Assembly (NCBI GenBank): GCA_024405645.1 | Contig: JAKSOJ010000027.1 | Location: forward strand, 1-10,911 | DNA: 10,911 nt | Reading direction: 5' to 3' | Source of the DNA: Phascolarctobacterium sp. | GTDB lineage: Bacteria; Bacillota; Negativicutes; Acidaminococcales; Acidaminococcaceae | Shown: positions 6,900 through 10,911 of the stretch, piece by piece | How the letters are laid out: the number at the start of each line of letters is the position of its first letter | Numbering within the stretch: position 1 is the stretch's first letter | Translations under genes and position numbers: made by a program | Notes under the pieces: generated by a model | Database searches by the model: none | What the model was told of the DNA's origin: nothing | The model's input: the letters and a program-made list of their open reading frames with translations, nothing else

Positions 6900-8312
6900 T
6901 CAGTTCCAGAAGTCTGTTTCTTCTTTTAAACCTGCTTCTTTAGCTACATAATGAGGATTCTTACCAGCTTCCAATTGTTTAGTGTAATCCTTGAGGCATT
7001 TAGCAGCAACTCCACCTAAAAGGAGAATTGCTGGGACATTGGTTACAACCATAAGTCCTTGGCACATATCGGCCAAATCCCATACGAGACCTGCATTGGA
7101 AACGGTACCTACATAAATCAAAATAGAGGAGAATACTCTGAAGCCCATGAGCAATTCTTTACTAGGTTCAGACTTAAGAATAAACTTGATGCAGCCTTCA
7201 CAGTAGGAATAGTTACCAATGAGAGTAGTGAAAGCGAAAAGGCACATTGCAACAGCTATGAAGATAGGACCAAAATCGCCTAAAGTACTTTGGACTGCGT
7301 TTTGAACATATGCTGCGCCAGATACTTCTTTGGTATGAGCAACGCCGGTAGAGAGGCACATCAATGCGGTAGCTGTACAAATAATCAAGGTATCGATAAA
7401 GACGGAAATCATTTGTACGAGACCTTGTTTAACAGGATGGGAAACGTCTGCAGTTGCAGCAGCATTAGGAGCAGAACCCATACCAGCTTCGTTAGAATAA
7501 AGACCACGTTTAACACCCAGCATAATGCAAGAGCCTGTAAAACCACCAAAAATTGCTTGGAAATCAAATGCATTAGCAAAAATTTCACCGAACATAGCAG
7601 GTACATTACCAATGTTCAAAAGAATTACGATAATGGAAACTGCAACATAAACAACGCCCATAACAGGAACCAAAAGAGCAGTAACTTTTACAAGACGTTT
7701 ACCACCACCAAGAATAATCATGGCAAAAAGCACGGTCAAAATAGCGCCAATGATCATCGGAGTAGTAGTCTTGTCGTAAAATTTGAATGCTGCAAAGGTA
7801 GATTGTAGATTGTAAGCAGCAAGCATATTGTAGCCAACTGCGTAGGTGAGAAGAATTAAGAATGCGAAAATACAACCGAGCCATCTTTGTTTAAGTGCAT
7901 CTTGCATGTAATATGTAGGACCACCATAGCTAGACCCATCCGCACTTTTCTTTTTATAGATTTGGGCGAGAGTGGATTCTACAAATGCAGAAGAACCACC
8001 TAAGATAGCTGTAATCCACATCCAAAATACAGCGCCAGGGCCACCTGTACAGATTGCTGCGGATACGCCAATGATGTTACCAGTGCCTACACGTGATGCA
8101 GTAGAGACCATTAAAGCACCAAAAGAAGAAATGCCTTCTTTGTTTTTGGGCTTTTCTAGAATAACTTTACAAGCTTCTCTAAGCATACCGATTTGAGGAA
8201 TGCCAAGAAGAAATGTAAAATATACTCCTGCTGCAAACAAAAGCAAGGGCACGATAAAGGGTTGATAGAGGAAATCTGAGATTGCGAGGATGACTGCGTG
8301 AATACCTTCCAT
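6900..8312 (-). CDS. Sodium:alanine/glycine symporter (AGCS family)
   Basis: This 470-residue polytopic inner-membrane protein of the alanine or glycine:cation symporter (AGCS, AlsT-like) family imports alanine and/or glycine with Na+ (some members use H+). The signatures in order are VGTGNIIGVSAAI (75-87), GGPGAVFWMW (90-99), SSAFVESTLAQ (107-117), GGPTYYMQDAL (130-140), GGGKRLVK (202-209) and SNEAGMGSAPNAAATA (273-288), the strongest family stretch. About ten to eleven membrane segments are visible. The length is typical. On the minus strand GAAAGGAAG (8326-8318) precedes the ATG by 5 bases. It is a single-gene unit, convergent with the HAD gene and divergent from the small-gene/asparaginase group. 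Specificity between alanine, glycine and related amino acids cannot be read from sequence. Confidence 0.95.
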   Translation of the reverse strand: MEGIHAVILAISDFLYQPFIVPLLLFAAGVYFTFLLGIPQIGMLREACKVILEKPKNKEGISSFGALMVSTASRVGTGNIIGVSAAICTGGPGAVFWMWITAILGGSSAFVESTLAQIYKKKSADGSSYGGPTYYMQDALKQRWLGCIFAFLILLTYAVGYNMLAAYNLQSTFAAFKFYDKTTTPMIIGAILTVLFAMIILGGGKRLVKVTALLVPVMGVVYVAVSIIVILLNIGNVPAMFGEIFANAFDFQAIFGGFTGSCIMLGVKRGLYSNEAGMGSAPNAAATADVSHPVKQGLVQMISVFIDTLIICTATALMCLSTGVAHTKEVSGAAYVQNAVQSTLGDFGPIFIAVAMCLFAFTTLIGNYSYCEGCIKFILKSEPSKELLMGFRVFSSILIYVGTVSNAGLVWDLADMCQGLMVVTNVPAILLLGGVAAKCLKDYTKQLEAGKNPHYVAKEAGLKEETDFWN

Positions 8313-8347
8313 AATAACTTCCTTTCAAAATTAAATGTTTATTCAAT

Positions 8348-8356
8348 ATTCTACCA
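8348..8356 (-). promoter_or_regulatory. Extended -10 promoter of the symporter gene
   Basis: On the minus strand TGGTAGAAT (8356-8348) is an extended -10 with one mismatch in the hexamer. Transcription would start near 8341 and leave a leader of about 29 bases. No good -35 is present. The region where a -35 would lie is within an inverted repeat (8362-8393). Confidence 0.55.
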
Positions 8357-8361
8357 CGAAT

Positions 8362-8393
8362 GGACAAATTTGGCTATATCATTTTATTTGTCC
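8362..8393. promoter_or_regulatory. Inverted repeat, candidate operator upstream of the symporter promoter
   Basis: A perfect 8-bp inverted repeat, GGACAAAT (8362-8369) and ATTTGTCC (8386-8393), has centres 24 bp apart. It covers about -21 to -52 of the inferred symporter promoter. A related GGAC occurs again at 8403-8406. The geometry fits a dimeric regulator reading two successive faces of DNA. It could also be a chance AT-rich palindrome or part of an RNA hairpin, although no plus-strand gene precedes it. Confidence 0.4.
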
Positions 8394-8509
8394 TTTTTAC
8401 GAGGACTTTTAGAAGCTTTTATTTAGAAAAATCTAATTATTGGAAAATTTTCTTAGGTATATGTTGAATTTTGTATCTATAACAGAAGGGTGAATTATAT
8501 ATATAATCG

Positions 8510-8518
8510 TGCTATAAT
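8510..8518 (+). promoter_or_regulatory. Extended -10 promoter for the small-gene pair and asparaginase
   Basis: TGCTATAAT is a perfect extended -10. Transcription would start near 8525, about 16 bases before ATG 8541. This makes an upstream GTG start at 8490 unlikely. The -35 region (GTGAAT at 8490-8495, 17-bp spacer) is poor. Confidence 0.55.
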
Positions 8519-8540
8519 TAATAATGGTGGTGAAATTATT

Positions 8541-8819
8541 ATGCAAGAAGCAAAAATCAAAAAAAGAAAATCTCCTTGGCGATATTTGCTTTGGATTCCA
8601 GGAATCGCTATAATTGATATACCCTTGATGTTTAGCTTTATGTACTTAGATACTTGGTTACTTACTCCTGAACCAGGCAAGGTTGGACACCCTCTGCCAT
8701 TTATCAGTATGATTGGTATGATGATAATACTTGCCATAACGGGGATTGTGACTTGTGTGTCCTTATATATGACAATAAGACAGTATTATTTAAATAAGAA
8801 AACAGATTTAGACAGTTAG
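8541..8819 (+). CDS. Small membrane protein, two predicted helices, unrecognised
   Basis: I do not recognise this 92-residue protein. It opens with a basic stretch (KIKKRKSPWR, 5-14). A hydrophobic helix lies at about 15-36 and another at about 53-78, and the end is polar and charged. By the positive-inside rule both ends would be cytoplasmic, with a short outer loop holding PEPGKVGHPLP. The coding frame is open back to a GTG at 8490. I choose ATG 8541 because the best promoter (-10 at 8513-8518) would start RNA downstream of the GTG, and a GGTGGTG (8525-8531) purine run lies upstream of the ATG, although the spacing is long. It is followed after 9 bases by another small gene. The start and function are uncertain. 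Confidence 0.6.
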   Translation: MQEAKIKKRKSPWRYLLWIPGIAIIDIPLMFSFMYLDTWLLTPEPGKVGHPLPFISMIGMMIILAITGIVTCVSLYMTIRQYYLNKKTDLDS

Positions 8820-8828
8820 AGGTAGATT

Positions 8829-9092
8829 ATGTGCGCTAGATGTATGTTGATTTGGGAAGTTGAATTATTAAAAGACAAGCTAGAAGATATAGAGGATGAC
8901 TTTGGTTGCTGGTTTGACGTAGATGTAACCGAAGATCTTATGGTGCTATGGCGTGCTTATAAAAAGTTTGGTAATGAAACTGTAGAGCTTCTGAGTAATG
9001 GGGAACATGGCTGTAATGTGAACCAGTTCGAAGAAGATGTAAATAATATGGCTTCCGCTATAAAAAATGCCTTAGCGCTGCTAGGAAAGTAG
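8829..9092 (+). CDS. Small acidic cytoplasmic protein with N-terminal CxxC, unrecognised
   Basis: I do not recognise this 87-residue protein. It has a C2-x-x-C5 pair at the very N-terminus and further cysteines at 27 and 63. An acidic, helix-rich middle (LLKDKLEDIEDDFG) follows, and the C-terminal part is probably helical (VNNMASAIKNALALLG). No signal peptide or membrane helix is seen. AGAGG (8818-8822) is 6 bases before the ATG and overlaps the stop of the upstream small membrane protein gene, which supports both the start and co-translation of the pair. A metal-binding or redox role for the cysteines is possible, but only as inference. A gap of 60 bases without a terminator leads to the asparaginase gene, so they may be co-transcribed. 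Confidence 0.65.
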   Translation: MCARCMLIWEVELLKDKLEDIEDDFGCWFDVDVTEDLMVLWRAYKKFGNETVELLSNGEHGCNVNQFEEDVNNMASAIKNALALLGK

Positions 9093-9152
9093 GACAGCAA
9101 AGGGTAGAAGTATCTGTGTTTTAAGATTTGTTACGGAGGTTTTATTTTACAA

Positions 9153-10085
9153 ATGAAAAAGATTTTAATTATTGGTACAGGCGGTACAATTGCTAGTATT
9201 CCTTCTGAAGATGGCTTTGTTCCTGGCTTGGATGCCAATGCTCTCATTTCCATGGTTCCTGGCTTAAGTGAGCTTGCTGATCTTGAATGTTTGCAAATTA
9301 TGGACCTAGATAGTAGCAATATTGGCCCTGAGCATTGGGAACTCATGGCAGAAACCATTCAAAATAACTATGCTAAATACGATGGCTTTGTATTTACTCA
9401 TGGTACTGATACTATGGCTTATTCTGCTGCTGCTATTAGTCAAATGGTAAATAACTGCCAAAAACCAATTGTATTCACAGGCGCTCAATTAACTATGGGC
9501 GAAGAGGGTACTGATGCTAAGGCTAATATTTACTTTAGCGTTATGACCGCTGCTAGCGATTTAAAGGGCGTTGTTATTGCTTTTGGCGATAGAGTTATTA
9601 ATGGTCTTATGGCAAAGAAAATGTGCACAGAAAACTTTAATGGTTTCTGGAGCATTAATGCTTTACCCTTGGCTGAGATCAAAGATAATAAGCTTGTATG
9701 GCATAGTACTATTGGTGCAGGCTATGGTGAAGGTGAGTTTTCCGTCCAAACCAAGCTTGAAAAAATGGTTGCTGTAATCAAAATTACTCCAGGCCTTTCC
9801 AGTGATGTTTTAGATTATTATGTGGCTAAAGGCTATAAGGGCTTGGTTCTGGAAAGCTATGGGGCAGGCGGTGTTCCTAATGCAGATAACAACTGGCTTC
9901 CTGCATTAGAGAGAACTCTTAAGGCTGGTATAATGGTTTATTGTGCAACCCAATGCGTCTATGATGGTGTACATTTGGACCGTTATCCAATCGGTATCCT
10001 TGCAGAACGCTTAGGTGCTAAATCTGCAGGCTATCACAATGTTGAAGCTATCCTTACCAAGCTTATGGTAGAACTGGCAAAATAA
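9153..10085 (+). CDS. ansA: L-asparaginase
   Basis: This 310-residue enzyme hydrolyses L-asparagine to aspartate and ammonia. The two family signatures are intact: GTGGTIAS near the N-terminus, with the nucleophilic Thr12, and FTHGTDTM (81-88), giving Thr85 and Asp86 of the second catalytic set. No signal peptide precedes the first strand, so the enzyme is cytoplasmic, as in type I asparaginases. It is slightly shorter than the roughly 330 residues usual for the family. GGAGGT (9135-9140) is a strong ribosome binding site but lies 12 bases from the ATG, longer than ideal. There is no good ATG, GTG or TTG closer to it that would add a plausible N-terminus. It lies downstream of the small-gene pair and is followed by a strong terminator. 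Some glutaminase activity is possible in this family. Confidence 0.95.
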   Translation: MKKILIIGTGGTIASIPSEDGFVPGLDANALISMVPGLSELADLECLQIMDLDSSNIGPEHWELMAETIQNNYAKYDGFVFTHGTDTMAYSAAAISQMVNNCQKPIVFTGAQLTMGEEGTDAKANIYFSVMTAASDLKGVVIAFGDRVINGLMAKKMCTENFNGFWSINALPLAEIKDNKLVWHSTIGAGYGEGEFSVQTKLEKMVAVIKITPGLSSDVLDYYVAKGYKGLVLESYGAGGVPNADNNWLPALERTLKAGIMVYCATQCVYDGVHLDRYPIGILAERLGAKSAGYHNVEAILTKLMVELAK

Positions 10086-10110
10086 TGAATTAAGAATAAA
10101 CGCAAATATA

Positions 10111-10147
10111 AAACAGAGAACTAGCGCTTTGCTGGTTCTCTGTTTTT
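10111..10147 (+). terminator. Rho-independent terminator after the asparaginase gene
   Basis: A 15-bp stem pairs 10111-10125 with 10131-10145 around a 5-base GCTTT loop, with one T-G wobble. A T-run covers 10143-10147. It lies 25 bases after the stop codon. Confidence 0.92.
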
Positions 10148-10239
10148 GTCTTATTGTATTTATACAAATCAATTAATTAAAAATTCACAAATCGTTCACC
10201 ATTTCCAGGCTTCGCGACCTATAACGCTATCATAAAAAA

Positions 10240-10248
10240 TGTTATAAT
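10240..10248 (+). promoter_or_regulatory. Extended -10 promoter for the partial membrane-anchored gene
   Basis: TGTTATAAT is a perfect extended -10 with no good -35. The surrounding CATAAA and TAGAT blocks resemble those around the promoter at 4121-4129. The intergenic stretch before it (10148-10239) is AT-rich. It contains TTCAC twice, 11 bp apart (10184-10188 and 10195-10199), and nothing else I can name. Confidence 0.65.
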
Positions 10249-10282
10249 AAAATAGATGTAATATGCAGAGAGGAGAAATCAT

Positions 10283-10911
10283 ATGGTTTCGTATGCAGTT
10301 ATTGGTGTTATAGCTATAGTGGTCCTTGTTCTGCTTGGCAATGTACTAGGTCATATAAATAGATTAAGTAGATCATTAAATGGTTTTCTAGCTTTAATAC
10401 ATGCCTTAGGTGGTATGGATAAAAGAGATTTAGCGATACAAAAGGATATCCCCAAAAGTGTTTCCTCTATGACGAAGCTAGAGCTTCCTCGTATCGAGAA
10501 GGACTTCCCAGAGTTTCATTGGCCTGAATGGAAGCAACGCTGCGAGAATATTATGAAAATGTATCTTGAGGCTGTAGAACATAAGAACCCTAAAATGCTC
10601 AAAGACGTTGGTTATGGCTTATCCGAGCAGGTTCGCCTTGCTATAGAAGAAAATCGTGACCATGAGGTTAACGAAGCCTTTGATAATACCAGGATTCATC
10701 AAACAGAAATCACTCGTTATGAAAGAGATAAATTTCTCTGTCGCGTTATTGTTCAAATGGCAGTAGAGTATCGACATTCTCTTCAAGGACCTGAAATCGA
10801 AAAGGCTCTTGTTAATGAAAAGGAACAGCATCGCTACGAAATCGAGCTTGTTTATGTTCAAGATATTTCTGCCATGAGTGATGAAACCATGGGAGTAGGG
10901 GTTAAATGTCC
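10283..10911 (+). CDS. Membrane-anchored protein with Tim44/NTF2-like region (3' end beyond window)
   Basis: An open frame of 209 codons runs off the window end, so the product is C-terminally incomplete. A single hydrophobic helix (about residues 4-22) at the N-terminus looks like an uncleaved anchor. A short linker follows, then a soluble domain from about residue 74. The pattern, with DFPEFHWPEWKQRCENIMKMYLEAV followed by a helical segment ending in a stop-start L-S-E-Q-V-R-L-A-I and then charged strands, resembles Tim44-like (NTF2-fold) domains that follow a DPxF-type motif; this is a judgement by eye. The function is unknown. GAGAGGAG (10268-10275) is 7 bases before ATG 10283, which fixes the start. 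The gene is monocistronic as far as visible. Confidence 0.72.
   Translation, partial: MVSYAVIGVIAIVVLVLLGNVLGHINRLSRSLNGFLALIHALGGMDKRDLAIQKDIPKSVSSMTKLELPRIEKDFPEFHWPEWKQRCENIMKMYLEAVEHKNPKMLKDVGYGLSEQVRLAIEENRDHEVNEAFDNTRIHQTEITRYERDKFLCRVIVQMAVEYRHSLQGPEIEKALVNEKEQHRYEIELVYVQDISAMSDETMGVGVKC

Noticed and set aside
7290..7808. Open frame of 172 codons on the plus strand opposite the symporter gene
   Set aside because: It lies antisense to well-conserved symporter motifs and its composition is unlike its neighbours.
8490..8540. GTG 8490 as start of the small membrane protein
   Set aside because: It would precede the inferred transcription start near 8525, and the added residues are low-complexity and polar; ATG 8541 fits better.

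Overview
The window is about 10.9 kb of low-GC, densely packed bacterial DNA. Shine-Dalgarno sequences are purine-rich (AAGGAG type) and the rho-independent terminators are strong, as in Firmicutes. Gene content and order (DUF512 protein, cobO, der, plsY) and the style of the proteins point to a Firmicute. My best guess is a Negativicutes such as a Veillonella- or Phascolarctobacterium-like organism. That placement is inference from gene content and has not been tested by any search.

Layout: (1) Bases 1-70 hold two strong hairpins that resemble the right end of an IS200/IS605-type element. (2) A promoter at 65-93 appears to drive a plus-strand operon: DUF512 radical-SAM-like protein (193-1479), corrinoid adenosyltransferase cobO (1488-1997), ribosome-assembly GTPase der (2046-3371) and acyl-phosphate glycerol-3-phosphate acyltransferase plsY (3423-4052). 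It ends at a terminator at 4059-4091. (3) A second promoter at 4121-4129 starts an operon of a secreted DUF3089 alpha/beta hydrolase (4163-5146), a YkvI-like membrane transporter (5147-6199) and a PpaX-like HAD phosphatase (6210-6836). (4) A bidirectional terminator at 6843-6879 separates it from a convergent minus-strand sodium:alanine/glycine symporter (6900-8312). (5) A divergent intergenic region with an inverted repeat leads to two small unrecognised genes (8541-8819 and 8829-9092) and an L-asparaginase (9153-10085), which ends in a terminator. (6) A last promoter serves a membrane-anchored protein with a Tim44/NTF2-like region that runs off the window (10283 to the end).

Most of the content is housekeeping: ribosome assembly, phospholipid synthesis, cobalamin activation, and amino-acid uptake and hydrolysis. 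The less ordinary parts are the mobile-element-like end whose terminal stem overlaps the first promoter, the secreted hydrolase and transporter encoded in one frame and separated by a single TAG, the inverted repeat at the symporter promoter, and the pair of small unknown genes before the asparaginase. I see no CRISPR array, tRNA, rRNA, riboswitch or intact transposase. No gene-free stretch exceeds 300 bases. No clear-cut new system stands out; the hydrolase-transporter pair and the unknown small genes are the best candidates.
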